A stretch of DNA of 64,000 nt from Papaver somniferum (GCF_003573695.1 NC_039363.1:160358406-160422405), one strand, 5' to 3'; counted from the first letter of the stretch, positions 34,988 to 46,060 are shown. The notes: generated from the sequence alone by a model not told the origin. Numbers and translations: made by a program.

Positions 34988-35316
34988 TGTTTGTTTACTC
35001 CTGACTCATCTGAGTCGTCTGGATCTGAGTCATCTGGATCTGAGTGAAATCACCTGACTCATCTGGATCTGACTCAATATGTTTGTTTTGAGTCAGATCT
35101 GACTCATCTGACTCAAAAAGCGTGAGTCAGTGGTTTGGTCCCGTGAGTCAGGGATATTTTGTTGCCTGACTCAAACGGTTCCGAGTCAGGGGTTATGTCT
35201 GAGTCATAGGTCGAGTCAGATCTGACTCAAAATACAAAACAAACGGTCTGACTGCTGACTCGGCCCGAGTCAGAGATTAACTCAGATCCAGACGTCGAAT
35301 CAGCTGCAAACAAACA
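34988..35316. mobile_element. GAGTCA-rich MITE, 329 bp
   Basis: The ends TGTTTGTTTAC and GCAAACAAACA form a terminal inverted repeat, and the inverted similarity continues inward (CTGGATCTGAGT on both sides). The interior holds more than a dozen TGACTC/GAGTCA motifs in both orientations, so the whole element can fold. The TIR looks hAT-like, but I find no clean 8-bp target duplication. Non-coding. Confidence 0.6.
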
Positions 35317-36292
35317 AGATGCTAGTTCAGCTAAGCTTGAAGTAGTGCAAAAAGAAAGTTGGGAAACTTACACTCTTCAAGGTATCTTAAAAGTTTGAAA
35401 AGTAATTTTCCTAAAGATTCAGAATTTTCAAAAAATAGACTCAATCTAATTGGTAAGACTAATGGTATACTGCTCTCCGTTTGACCTATAAATCCCTTCT
35501 TAAAATCCATAATTTTGCACAAGCTTAACCAACAACTGAGTTGGGGGTAATTGCAACAGGAGTCGTGATTATTGCACCAGACAACTAAGAAAACACTTCC
35601 CGATAAATATTAGCGTGTATCAATAATTATCAATCAAATCATAAAAGAAAAAAGTCCCACTACAACCAATATACAAGCAAGTAATCACGTCAAAATGGAT
35701 ATGTACTTTACACTAGTTTGATTCATTATTAATGTAGTAAAATAATGTATGGATGATAATTTTTATGGTCTGGTACACGTGGGCGGAGATTTTCATATGA
35801 CAAACACCTACATTATACATGTTATAACATCATTTTCCAATCAACTAATCACCTAATTATCGATGTACTCCACCTTATAAATTATACACAAATTTTTTTA
35901 TCTCTACAAATTATCACGTCAATGATCAGTGAACAACCCATCCCTAATTTTGCAACTCAACAAAATATTAAAACCCCAAACCCGCAATAAACCATTGATC
36001 TATCTTAAGTTCAAATTTGATGATTCAAGTTCTGGTAGGAGGTAGGATTAAATAACTACTTACTGAATCAAAAGAAAACATTAAATTGAGGTAAAATTCA
36101 AACCAAACAAAGACTAAGAGATGATATAAAAGAAATTTAAATTTTAAGAAGCGAATTAGCGATTTAATAACATTTTCTAAATGCACATATATAAAGAGAT
36201 GGAATTGGATTTTCTAGTCTCAGCTTTTATATGAACCCATAATTGGAGGATACTCTCACAAATTAGGGGATACTAAAAGTTATATGAGGTTG

Positions 36293-38788
36293 TGTTAGAG
36301 CACTGCTCGGTCGAACTCGCAAGCGTTGCTATCTCTAGATTGTTGTCAAGTTTAGTTGCCAAAACTATAAGTCTTGATTTCTAGCCTATTTATAGATAAG
36401 TCTCGGATTAGGATAGAAAGTGTAGTTGAGCATTAAACTTCACGGCGTTCATCGATTGAAGACGAAGAACTATTAAGGGGAGATTCTGGAACTTCATCAA
36501 CAAAAGGTATGTGGAGACTTGAACTCATCTATCACTCAAAAGTCTATCTACTCTATCTCTTATTTGATACAAAAGTGGTATAGCTATATAGACTTCAATT
36601 ATGTACATTTGATATTTCGAGCTGAGTTTAACTCACGTACATATTTCTTAAAATATATCTTGGTAAGCTATCGCTTTAACCAAGTTCATCTTATATTCTT
36701 GACGAAAATCAAAAGATGATCATGTGAAAAATAGTCTGGTAACATCTTACATGATTTGTGTGAGACATTCATTTGATATAGACTCGGAATGTTTCGTATT
36801 GATCATTCGGTCACTTGAAAATTGCTTTGAAGCTAATAGTTTGTGTGAGACTGCTATTCCCGTCTTCCGGGAATGTTTCAATGATTAAAATGGAGTTTAA
36901 AACACTTAACTATGATTAGACAAAGCATAGTATGTGTACTTGCATATATGTAATCCAAGTTCGGGAACCATAGTATGCATACACCTGTATGCGTACTGGT
37001 TGCTTTAGTGAAAGTCCGAGAACATTGTACGCATACCGGTACGCGTACTGGCATGAGGTTCAGGTCCGGGAATTTCTGCTGATTTTGTAAGGTATGCGTA
37101 CCCGTTCGCATACTGGCGAACCCAAACTAAGTCCGGCTACTTAGATATACGTACCCGTTTGCATACTTGAGTAGGTTATGTTTTAAAATCGGTTTGATCA
37201 TGAACTAATACATATATATAATAAGGAATGCAATCTTTTGCAAACCATGGCTATAATGTTCATGAACTGATTCATGTGAATAAAGATCGATTTTTCTTCA
37301 ATGTGTCTTGTATGCTTCTATGAGAATATAAAAAATTGAAAAACTCTAGAACTAGTTTCATTCGAGTCATTCGAACTAGTTATGGTTAAGATGAATATAG
37401 TTGATATGAAAGTGTTCATATGGCTAACTTAGGTTAACTATTGTTGAGCCAACAAAGGTGTACACGTTTAGGTACGGTTACTCATATCTAAATGAAGTCA
37501 CTTTTCATTTGTGTGTAATAAGCTAAGTTTGATCTAACAGTTGAAATATATTAGCTTGAGTCTAATCAGGTTTTCATCTAACGATGAATATTGAATGCTT
37601 TGTTACCAAGGTAACATTGATTGCAAACCCTGATTTGAAGACTATATAAAGGAGAACTCTAGCAATTGGGAAACCTAATCTTCACACCTCTTGTGTGATA
37701 TTAGTTGCGACTAGAGTCGATTCTCCTTTAACCTTAGGTTTTTCACGAAAGCCTGTAGGTTAATGACTAGAAGACTTCATTGGGATTGTGAAGCCAAACC
37801 CAACTATTTTCTATGTAGTTGCGTGTTCTGATCTTGCTGTTTTATATCGCGATTGAGTACTATCTTCTCTAAGATTTGCTCGAGATTTAATCTCCGATAG
37901 GTAAGATAAAAAGTAGTCACAAACATCATCATCTCATCGTTTGTGATTCCATAATATCTTGTTTCGCTACCATAGGATTAATATTATTGTGAGGTGATTG
38001 ATATTTCTAGGATGTTCTTCGGGAATATAAGTATGATATATCAATTATTTCCTTCTCACCTTGATTTATCAAAAGACGGAAGAAAACTCATAGGTTTATC
38101 TGTGGGAGACAATATTATCTATACAATATACTTTTCTGTGTGAGACAGATTGGTTTATCAAGTCTTCGACTTTGGGTCGTAGCAACTCTTATTTGTGGGT
38201 GAGATCAGCTAAGGGAATCAAGTTCGTAGGGCCCTGCTGGGATTCAGAGACGTAAGGCGCGGAACTGTACCTTGATCAGTATGAGATTAGTTAGGTCTCA
38301 ACTACATTCCAGTCTGAAGTTAACTTGGAGTAGGATGGTGTCTGTAGCGGCTTAATACAGTGTGGTGTTCAAATCTGGACTAGGTCCCGGGGTTTTTCTG
38401 CATTTGCGGTTTCCTCGTTAACAAAATTTCTGGTGTTTGTGTTATTTATTTTCCGCATTATATTTGTTTATATAATTGAAATATCACAGGTTGTGCGTAA
38501 GTTCAATCAATTGTGAATCCAACCTTTTGGTTGTTGATTAAATTGATTGACACTTGGATATTGGTTTTTTGATACCGTCCAAGTTATTTCTTATATTCAA
38601 TCGGGATCGCAAATTCCTATTTGTTTGATTGCGGATTAAATTGAGAAATAGAGATATAACTCTTTGATATACTTTTCTTAAGATTGAGTCTAACTGTATA
38701 GTTGATTATCTTTAAAGTATATTGGAGTTAGTCCATACAGATTGCTAAGCGAAGTATTGGGTGTGGTTGTTAGACCCACGCTTTTTCA
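36293..38788 (+). repeat. 5' LTR of family-X element 1, copy L3 (type A), 2496 bp
   Basis: The LTR starts TGTTAGAGCACTGCTCGG and ends CCCACGCTTTTTCA. A primer binding site follows two bases later. It contains a type-A block of TATGCGTACC-like palindromic repeats (36950-37170), TATA box CTATATAAA (37642-37650) and the GGTCCCGGGGTTTTTCTGCA segment. The 3' partner is L4. Confidence 0.9.
37642..37650 (+). promoter_or_regulatory. TATA box of the family-X LTR
   Basis: CTATATAAA lies about 1350 bp into the LTR and is conserved in the other copies: 10763, 42078 (as ATATATAAA), 59961 and 62571 on plus, and about 56371 on minus. It marks the likely start of element transcription. Copy L2 has lost it. 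Confidence 0.6.
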
Positions 38789-38790
38789 AT

Positions 38791-38802
38791 TGGTATTAGA
38801 GC
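38791..38802 (+). other. Primer binding site (initiator tRNA-Met type)
   Basis: TGGTATTAGAGC lies two bases after the LTR end. The second element has the standard TGGTATCAGAGC at the same place (61104-61115), complementary to plant initiator tRNA-Met. Here one base differs. Confidence 0.85.
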
Positions 38803-38848
38803 ATGAAACCACGTTCAGGACCTTATAAGTTCGTGTTGATCTGACCCT

Positions 38849-40162
38849 ATGGACAATAGTATTATCTCTTACAATGCATCACCAGTTCAGAAGCCCTCTG
38901 TTTTGGTTCAAATCCTTGAGTCTACTGAGAAATCTCTCATATCTTCTCCATTGACTAAAACTGCGTTCGACTGGGAAAAATCCCTAGATGAACAGTTGGA
39001 TTATCTTTCAGATAAAAGTGATTCAGAAGAGTGACAAGATCTTGATGAACAACAATATATCAAGCTTTTTGACAATATCTTAAAGAAAAAGAAGTCAACT
39101 GCTTGCTTGGCTGAATATCTGACTTCTCTCTGTCAAGAAAACAGAAAATTGAGAGAACTCTTTAAGGGATATGATTACGGTTACAAACTCTTATAATATA
39201 TTCTTAAAGATCGTGAATAAGATGTGCGTTCGAAGAATTCTGAATGTGATATTCTTCGTCGAAATATTTGTGTTGAAAGAAAAACTTGCAGAAACTGAAG
39301 CAAGATATGACTCTCAACAAAAATGTTTTAACGACAGAGAAATCAGCCTTCTCGCCAGAGAAAAACAATTAGAGACTGATCTTGCTGTTTCTATTGATAA
39401 AGTCAAATCACTGGAAGAGAATCTGAAAAGATTCAATGCTATCTCTACAAAATTATCCACTGTGCCGGGAGTATGTAAAGAACATCGTGTTACACATGGT
39501 CTGGGCTAAGGAATAAACGATCAAAGTACTAGTAAGATCAATTTTGTCCGTGCTAATGAAAAGTTCCTAAGTGAAAATTTCATTGACATCAAAAGTGAAA
39601 AACTTCCTTCAGCAGCTGATGTTCCTATGAACAAAGTTTGTCCACCTTTGAAAATAGCTCATGTGAGCATAGTAAAAAACATTCCCTACAACTGTTATTA
39701 TTGAAACAAAGGTCACCTTGAAAGGAGATGTCGTTTTCGACTATGGAATGAAAAACTTCATAACATTCTTGTATGGATGTCTAAAGAAGTAATTAAACAT
39801 GCATCTCATTTTGTTGGATTAAAAGGTCTTGCCTGCAATCAAGAAAAGTGTCGTGATGAGCCAATTCTTGATTGTAAATATGACACAAAACATGTTTACA
39901 ATTGTAAAGGGAAGAATGTCATATGGACAACTGACTCTTCAAATCACTCCGTGAAGAGAAAAAATCATAGAAGAAAGAGGAAAAGTTCAAACGCTTTGCC
40001 TTTCACTGATGAAAGTCTTGAATCTAAAATGTCTTCTCCAGATTACATTCACATCAATAATCGTGTCTCAGTGCTCAAGATAAGTATAAATAGACTCAAA
40101 CACAACATTAAGAAGGCAAGGAAGGAAGCAGTTTCAGGTGTCTCCTGTCCCCCCTCTTGTTA
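38849..40162 (+). pseudogene. Gag-like protein, the only product of family X element 1
   Basis: The frame opens with ATG 38849 (MDNSIISYNASPVQKPSVLV). TGA 39032-39034 breaks it, and more stops and a frameshift follow near 39190-39290. A coiled-coil segment (SLLAREKQLETDL, VKSLEENLKRF) lies near 39350-39440. A damaged zinc knuckle (CYY, stop, NKGHLERRC) lies at about 39697-39735. A Lys/Arg-rich tail (KRKNHRRKRKSS) ends before 40162. Coiled coil, zinc knuckle and basic tail are what a Copia-type gag offers for particle assembly and RNA binding. No protease, integrase or RT follows, so the element is non-autonomous. Confidence 0.65.
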
Positions 40163-40716
40163 ACTCTCCATTGACTAACCCTTATGTTTTATCTGAAGAA
40201 AGAAAAAGGAAAATGTCAATATCCTTGATGAGCAATATGCTCATCAATATACAACTTGACTGCAAAAAAGGGGCATCCTCGGTGTAACTGTGTGAGGATG
40301 CTCATAATTCTCAAGAAGTTCATGTGTCTTGAGAAAAGTGGTCTTTGTTGTAGTAGTATTGTTGTTTTTTTTGTTAAAATGATCATCTCACTGTTGAGAC
40401 CTGCTCCAGTATACTATTTCATAGTGTAATATTGATCAATAACTCTTTGAGAATATTCTCTTTGTTGCCTACCTTGAAATCTCTTGGTTTCTTCCCATTG
40501 ACGAGTGAGTTATTGTTTCTCAACAATTATCTTATGTTCTTTTGATCTAAGATTGTCTATCAATTTGTTTAGAATTTGTCTTTGATTTTTTCAAAAACTA
40601 CTTCTAAATTAGCTTTATTGCTCTCTTGGTTATGAACCTGGTTCGCAACCTTGAGTGTACGTGCACCTGACCCTTACCGAACGTAAACGAGTATTCCTAG
40701 GGTTTCCCTATAATTT
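40163..40716 (+). other. Non-coding 3' internal region of family-X element 1
   Basis: No gene follows gag. The region includes a short hairpin (stem GCATCCTC 40273-40280 with GAGGATGC 40294-40301, 13-nt loop). The rest shows nothing I can name. Confidence 0.55.
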
Positions 40717-40730
40717 ACAAAGGGAGATAT
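40717..40730 (+). other. Polypurine tract before the 3' LTR
   Basis: ACAAAGGGAGATAT ends exactly where the next TGTTAGAGC begins. It would prime plus-strand synthesis. Confidence 0.7.
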
Positions 40731-42302
40731 TGTTAGAGCACTGCTCGGTCGAACTCGCAAGCGTTGCTATATCAAGCTTGTTGTCAAGTTTAGTTGCCAA
40801 AACTATAAGTCTTGATTTCTAGTCTACTTATACCTAAGTCTCGGATTAGGATAGAAAGCGTAGTTGAGCAATAGACTTCACGACGTTCATCGATTGAAGA
40901 CGAAGAACTACTAAGGGGAGCTTGCGGAACTTCATCAACAAAAGGTATGTGGAGACTTGAACTCATCTATCACTCAAAATTCTATCTACTCTATCTTCTA
41001 TTTGAGACAAAATGCGTATAGTTATATAGACTTCAATTATGCACATTTGATATTTCGAGCTGAGTTTAAGTCGCCTACATGTTTCTCGAAATATGTGTTA
41101 GTAAGCTTTTGCTTTAACCAAGTTCATCTTATATTCTTGACGAAAGTCAAAAGATGATCATGTGAAAAATGCCTAGTTACATCTTACATGATTTGTGTGC
41201 GACAGTCATTTGATGTAGACTCGGAATGTTTCGTATTGATCATTCGATCGCTTGAAAATTGTTTTGAAGCTAATAGTTTGTGTGAGACAGCTATCCCCGT
41301 CTTCCGAGAATGTTTCAATGATTGAAATGGAGTTTAAAACACTTAACCATGATTGGACAAAGCATGGCATGCATACTTGCATATATGTAATCCAAGTTCG
41401 GGAACCATAGTATGCATACCCGTAGGCGTATTAGTTGATTTAGTGAAAGTCCGGGAACCTTGTACACATAACGGTACACGTACTGGCGTGAGGTTCAGGT
41501 CCGCGAATTTCTATTGAGTTTGGAAGGTATGCGTACCCGTTCGCATACTGGCGAACCCAAAATAAGTCCGGCTACTTAGGTATGCGTACCCATTTTGCAT
41601 ACTTGAGTAGGTTATGTTCTAAAATCGGTTTGTTCATGAACTAATACATTTATATGATAAGGAATGCAATCTTTTGCAAACCGTGGATATAATGTTCATG
41701 AATTGATTCATGTGAATCAAGATCAATTTTGCTTCATTTGTGTCTTGTATACTTCTATGAGAATATATAAACAATTGAACAACTCTAGAACTAGTTTCAT
41801 TTGAGTCATTTGAACTAGTTATGGTTAAGATGAATATGGTTGATATGAAATTGTTCATATGGCTAACTTAGGTTAACTATTGTTGAGCCAACAAAGGTGT
41901 ACACGTTTAGGTACAGTTACTCATATCTAAATGAAGTCACTTTTTTATTTGTGTGTAACAAGAAGTTTGATGTAACGGTTGAAATATATTAGCTTGAGTC
42001 TAATCAGATTTTCATCTAACGGTGAATATTGAATGCTTTGTTACCAAGGTAACATTGATTGCAAATCCTGATTTGAATAATATATAAAGGAGAACTTTAG
42101 CAACTGGGAAACCTAATCCCCACACCTCCTGTGTGATAGTAGTTGTGACTAGAGTCGATTCTCCTTTAACCTTAGGTTTTTCACGAAACCCTGTAGGTTA
42201 ACGACTTGAAGACTTCATTGGGATTGTGAAGCCAAACCCAATTGTTTTCTCTGTAGTTGCATGTTCTGATCTTGATGTTTTCTATCGTGATTGAGTATTA
42301 TC
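40731..42302 (+). repeat. 3' LTR of family-X element 1, copy L4 (type A), truncated
   Basis: It starts TGTTAGAGCACTGCTCGG and follows L3 closely. Both carry the type-A TATGCGTACC block. Homology stops near GAGTATTATC at 42302, about 1570 bp in, where the SINE/non-LTR cluster begins. The missing right part prevents a TSD check. Confidence 0.85.
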
Positions 42303-42455
42303 GTGTGTGAATCGTAAAATAATAAAAAAATCAATCCAGGTTTTATATCGCCTGAATTTTCTCCAGAGTATTTATTTATTATTTATTATTTTTTGTTGGA
42401 TAAAAAGTATTATTATAAGAAATTAGTTGCAAGCCTAACAAGCTAAGCTCTTATT
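42303..42455 (-). mobile_element. SINE 3' end fragment (S1)
   Basis: On the minus strand GAGCTTAGCTTGTTAGGCTT, CAACTAATTTCTTATAAT and TTTTTATCCAA match the 3' ends of S2 and S3. An AATAAAT-rich tail follows. The 5' part is missing. The last ~40 bases before the LTR are unassigned. Confidence 0.55.
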
Positions 42456-42795
42456 ATTATTATTATTATTATTTTTTTTTTAATAAATGGGAGCCACTAA
42501 GGCATTTATTAATCAAAATCAATATTACAAGAGATGGTGGGTAGCCTAGCAACAAGTTGGGCACCAACACCTTTCTGAATAACAATTCCTAGCCTATGAA
42601 AAAGAGAATTGCCTATCTTAAAGTTGGCATCATGTCCTACCATGCAATTCCTTAATCTCTTCAGGAAAGTTAATAAATCCGTACTAAGCTCTCCAAAAGT
42701 GGAGAAAGCCAAAACACCGAATCCATATCCGAGAGAAGTGCAAACATCTAAGTATTTAGTGTTCTTGCGAGTAATTGCTGCAGAAATGGCGTGAC
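42456..42795 (-). pseudogene. Non-LTR retroelement copy a, 5'-truncated, RLE-like C-terminus
   Basis: On the minus strand the frame reads PGHAISAAITRKNTKYLD, FGVLAFSTFGEL and FHRLGIVIQKGVGAQLVARL, ending near 42509. It is the end of the domain seen in full in copy c. A short 3' UTR with AATAAA-like sequence and a (TAA)n tail (about 42455-42480) follows. The 5' end is cut where SINE S2 ends. Confidence 0.7.
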
Positions 42796-43186
42796 CTGGT
42801 AAAGAGTATTAGATTAACTAGTTGGAAGCCTAACAAGCTAAGCTCCAACAACGTACTACTACATTAATTGAACAGGTTGTCGTGCTAGCCTACCAGCGAT
42901 CCTCATGGGTAACCTAGCCAAAGGAGACGAAGCGTATGGGGGGATGCGATTGTGTCACAAGGGGGGCAAGCTATCTATATCTTCCATGTTAATTCCTTTA
43001 ATATTACGCCATTGGGGGAAAGGCGTAAGGGGATAGGGTGGATGATTATGTCGCAAGGGGAGCAAGATAACTCTACCTTCCATGTCAAATTATGCAATAT
43101 TTCCTATAGAGGACTCGGACCTGAAACCTCCTGGAGCGCTTCAAATATTTGAGAACGGGGATGACCAGCTGAGCTAGCTACCCATA
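42796..43186 (-). mobile_element. tRNA-derived SINE (S2), nearly full length
   Basis: On the minus strand the head carries a perfect tRNA A box TAGCTCAGCTGG (plus 43165-43176) and a B box GGTCCGAGTCC (plus 43111-43121), about 44 bp apart. The body is unrelated to tRNA, and the 3' end GCTTAGCTTGTTAGGCTTCC followed by AACTAGTT recurs at S1 and S3. It abuts non-LTR copy a at its 3' side. Non-coding, transcribed by pol III if active. Confidence 0.65.
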
Positions 43187-43768
43187 AAATTAATAATAAT
43201 AATTATTATTATTATTATGAAAATGATGCCATAAAAGGATTTTATTGGAAAGGTAAATATAATTAGAGTTTGTTGGTAGTCTAGCAACAAGCTGAGCACC
43301 AACACCTTTCTGAATGGTAATACATATTCAATGAAAAAGAGAGCCTCCTACTTTGTAATTAACATCTTGAATGGAAAGACAGTTCTTCAAGCTTCTCAAA
43401 AATACACAAGTGTCTTATCCCAATTCACCAAGTGTTGAAAAAGCCAAAAGCCCGAACTCATATCCATATGTGAAGCATTTATCTAGGTATTTATTACGTT
43501 TGCGAGTAACAGCAGCAGAAATAACCTGTCTTGGTGTGAAAGAAGTAGTTGTAGCACTTGTGAATGGCGAGACACCCGTGACATCAAAGAACATATTCCG
43601 GCTGTTCTCCCAATTGTAAACAAGTAAATCTACCGGCCTTAAGGCATGAACGATGTCTGACAACAAACCCATAGAAACCTCCTTACGGGCAGCCACACCG
43701 GATTTGTAACAAATATCTTCCAAAACATTACGAACCAAGTCGTGTCGAAATTTGAGGTCGTTGTCCCA
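43187..43768 (-). pseudogene. Non-LTR retroelement copy b, RLE-like domain
   Basis: On the minus strand the frame includes FRHDLVRNVLEDICYKSGVA, then RPVDLLVYNWENSRNMFFDV and SPFTSATTTSF. After LGELG the frame is lost, though the final QKGVGAQLVARLP-like end is visible near 43290. A 3' end with AATAAAATCC, GGCATCATTTTC and an (ATA)n tail lies at 43187-43250. The copy is 5'-truncated. Confidence 0.7.
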
Positions 43769-45055
43769 ATTATTATTGTTGTTATTATTTTTTTATTTTA
43801 TTTTAAAATAAAATTATTAAATTGAACAAAGGAAGAAAAATTTACAAAGAGTTGGTTGGTAACCTAGCGACAAGCTGGGCACCAACACCTTTTTGAATAA
43901 TAATGCCTAATCTATGGAAGAGGGAACTACATACTCTATAATTGATATCATGAGTAGCAAGGCAGTTCCTCAACCTTTTCAGGAATACAATAGTTTCCTC
44001 ACTCAATTCACCTAATGTAATAAATGCTAGTACATTGAACCCATAACTATTAGCTTTGCATTTGTCCAAATATTTGTTGAATTTGCAAGTAATAGCAGCA
44101 GTAATAACATGACCAGGTGAGAAAGTAAGAGTTCTAGCACTTGTGAAAGGTGAAACTCCTGTGACGTCAAAACATACATCCTTCCCATCTTCCCAGTTGT
44201 AAACCAAAATATCAGCGGGTTTTAGACCATTATCATCATCGGATAAGAATCCTAAATAGACTTCTTTCCTAGCCACAATCCAAGATTTGTAACACATATC
44301 AATGATGGTGTCTCTAACCATGTCGTTCCTAAATTTAGGACCTGCTTCTTTCGCACAATGTAGGGCATGATAGTCGTAGATATCCATAGGTCTGTCATAA
44401 CTGGCGCATAGGATATCTACACCAAACATTGGTATAGCCATCCGGTATTAGATCATAGACCTAAACTTCCTAGGCCCAACATCTTGGTTCAACCCGTCAA
44501 TGGGAATGGCTTTTAAAAAGTCCATTGCATGTTCTTTTCTGTTACTATGCCATAAGAGAGATTCACGTTCATTCGATGTAAAACTAGAGGGCAATGTATC
44601 TTTGAAAACACCAAAGTAAATTAATTACAGTGATTTCATGTAATGGGGTGCAATGTCGTCGATGTTGAAGCTAGATAACCCAAAGCTTGTGTAAATATCT
44701 GCAGCGCCTGATCAGATCTTGGACTCAATTCTGTTGGGGTTGTGAGCTTCAGAATTGTGTGTTGTAAATGCTGAGTTTGAGAATCCGAAGCTAGATAAAA
44801 ATATGAGGATGTGTCAGCCATGGTGTGGACCCCCAGTCCACCATCTTTAATCGGTAACGTGGCTAGACGTTGTTGAACAATGCCGGAACCTGCACTATTA
44901 CCAACAACAAATTTTCTCAAATACTGAAGGAAGTGTTTATCAAATTGAGATGTTGCATCCTACAAAGCCATAGGGCTAGTTGTACGAAGTGCGGAATAGA
45001 GTCTCGAGACACCAGAGCAGTTGTGCAAAATAGTGTTTATTATTATTATAAAAAA
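43769..45055 (-). pseudogene. Non-LTR retroelement copy c, longest: RT end plus RLE-like endonuclease
   Basis: The minus strand covers, in order, part of the region after RT (VSRLYSALRTTSP, LRKFVVGNS, RLATLPIKDGGLGVHTM; 45030-44750), then a Cys/His cluster (MDIYDYHALHC), then RKEVYLGFLSDDD and a PD-type motif (KPADILVYNWEDGKDVCFDV). It ends QKGVGAQLVARLPTN at 43842. Arrangement and motifs match the restriction-like endonuclease of R2-type non-LTR elements, where it nicks the target to start reverse transcription. The second Cys of the cluster looks replaced by Tyr. Stops separate the parts. The 3' tail is AT-rich with AATAATAAC repeats. Confidence 0.65.
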
Positions 45056-45664
45056 TAATAATAAATACAAAAAATCCGTAACATAGATATATTTGGTGAT
45101 CATGCCATCCATTGCGTGAATGAAGTCGGCCTCAAATTCAGACACGGTTTGTTTCGCGCTGCGGTCATGGACACATGTAACAAAGCCGGTGTAGCTGGTA
45201 GAAAGGAGGCTTCTTTAGGATTTTTGGAAGACGGCGATGGCCTAAAACCAGCTGACATTCTTGTATATAACTGGGAGAACGGTCAAGACACTTGTTTTGA
45301 CGTCGTAGGGATTTCGCCCTTCACAGGTGGAGGACTTCGTAGCTTCATTCTGAGATGTGCCATTTCTGCGGCTATCAATCGCAAGCATACCAAATACTTG
45401 GACACATGCACACCTGGTTACAGTTTTGGGGTTTTAGCCTTTTCTACATTATGTGAACTAGGCGATGATTTTATTGTTTTTCTGAACTGGTCGAGAAGCT
45501 TCTTAGCTAATTATGATGCTAATTTTAAGATAGGCAGTTTTCTTTTTCATCGAGTAGGCGTAGCTATCCAAAAAGGAGTTAGGGCCTAACTTGTTGCTAG
45601 GATCCCAACCAACCTCGTGTAAACTCTTACTTGTTTTTCAATAAAATTCCTAGTGACATCATTT
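45056..45664 (+). pseudogene. Non-LTR retroelement copy d, opposite orientation
   Basis: On the plus strand translation begins in the Cys/His region (FGDHAIHCVNEVGLKFRHG) and continues through RKEASLGFLEDGD, KPADILVYNWENGQDTCFDV and SPFTGGGLRSF. It ends QKGVRA, stop, LVARIPTNLV at about 45620. A 3' UTR with CAATAAAATTCC and ATCATTTCAT follows. It sits head to head with copy c, sharing an (ATT)n/(AAT)n stretch at 45040-45066. It is 5'-truncated. Confidence 0.7.
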
Positions 45665-45889
45665 CATACAAAAACAAAATGAAAAAGAAAAATTACAAGA
45701 AATTGGATGGTAACCGCACAATAAGTTGCACTCCAACCCCTTCTGGGTAGCTAAACCTTATATATTTTTATTATTTTTATTATTATGAAAAGATGCCAGT
45801 GATGGATTTTATTAAAATAACTTGAATATTTACACAGAGATGGTTGGAAGCCGAGCAACAATTTGCGCTCCATCACCTTTTTATCATTG
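45665..45889 (-). pseudogene. Two short non-LTR 3' ends (copies e and f)
   Basis: Copy e (45665-45762) keeps only a KGVGVQLIVRLPSNFL-like end and an AT-rich tail. Copy f (45763-45889) keeps KGDGAQIVARLPT, AATAAAATCC, GGCATCTTTTCAT and (AATA)n. Both are on the minus strand and extremely 5'-truncated. Confidence 0.6.
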
Positions 45890-46060
45890 GATAAAGAGTA
45901 TCATTACAAGAAACTAGTTGGAAGTCTAACAAGTTAAGCTCCATTAGCGTACTACTACACTAGTTGAACAGGTTTTCATGCTAACCGACCGGCGAGCCTC
46001 ATGAGGAACCATCCAAGGGAACTGAAGCGGATAGGGGGGATGATGGTATCACTAATAAGC
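45890..46060 (-). mobile_element. SINE fragment (S3)
   Basis: On the minus strand this aligns with the 3' half of S2: CTGTTCAACTAGTGTAGTAG, AGCTTAACTTGTTAGACTTC, then CTTGTAATGATACTCTTTAT. The tRNA-like head is missing. Confidence 0.6.

Larger units (their letters stand above)
30256..36292. mobile_element. Composite transposon-like block with captured gene fragments
   Basis: The left edge starts near GGGAAAAAAATGGTTTAGTCC, with several TTTAGTCCA repeats in the first 200 bases. A related TAGTCCA-rich segment lies at the left of the MULE at 47135. The interior has many GTGTACA hairpin repeats in the introns of both regions, and antisense exons of an Aurora kinase and an LRR receptor kinase. 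This looks like a Pack-MULE type carrier. No transposase is seen and the right end is hidden by the family-X LTR at 36293. The stretches between the fragments listed separately show nothing I can name. Confidence 0.4.

Noticed and set aside
35535..35585. Short plus-strand hydrophobic frame (GVIATGVVIIAP)
   Set aside because: Looked like a membrane segment of a receptor kinase, but it is opposite to the captured exons and too short to support.
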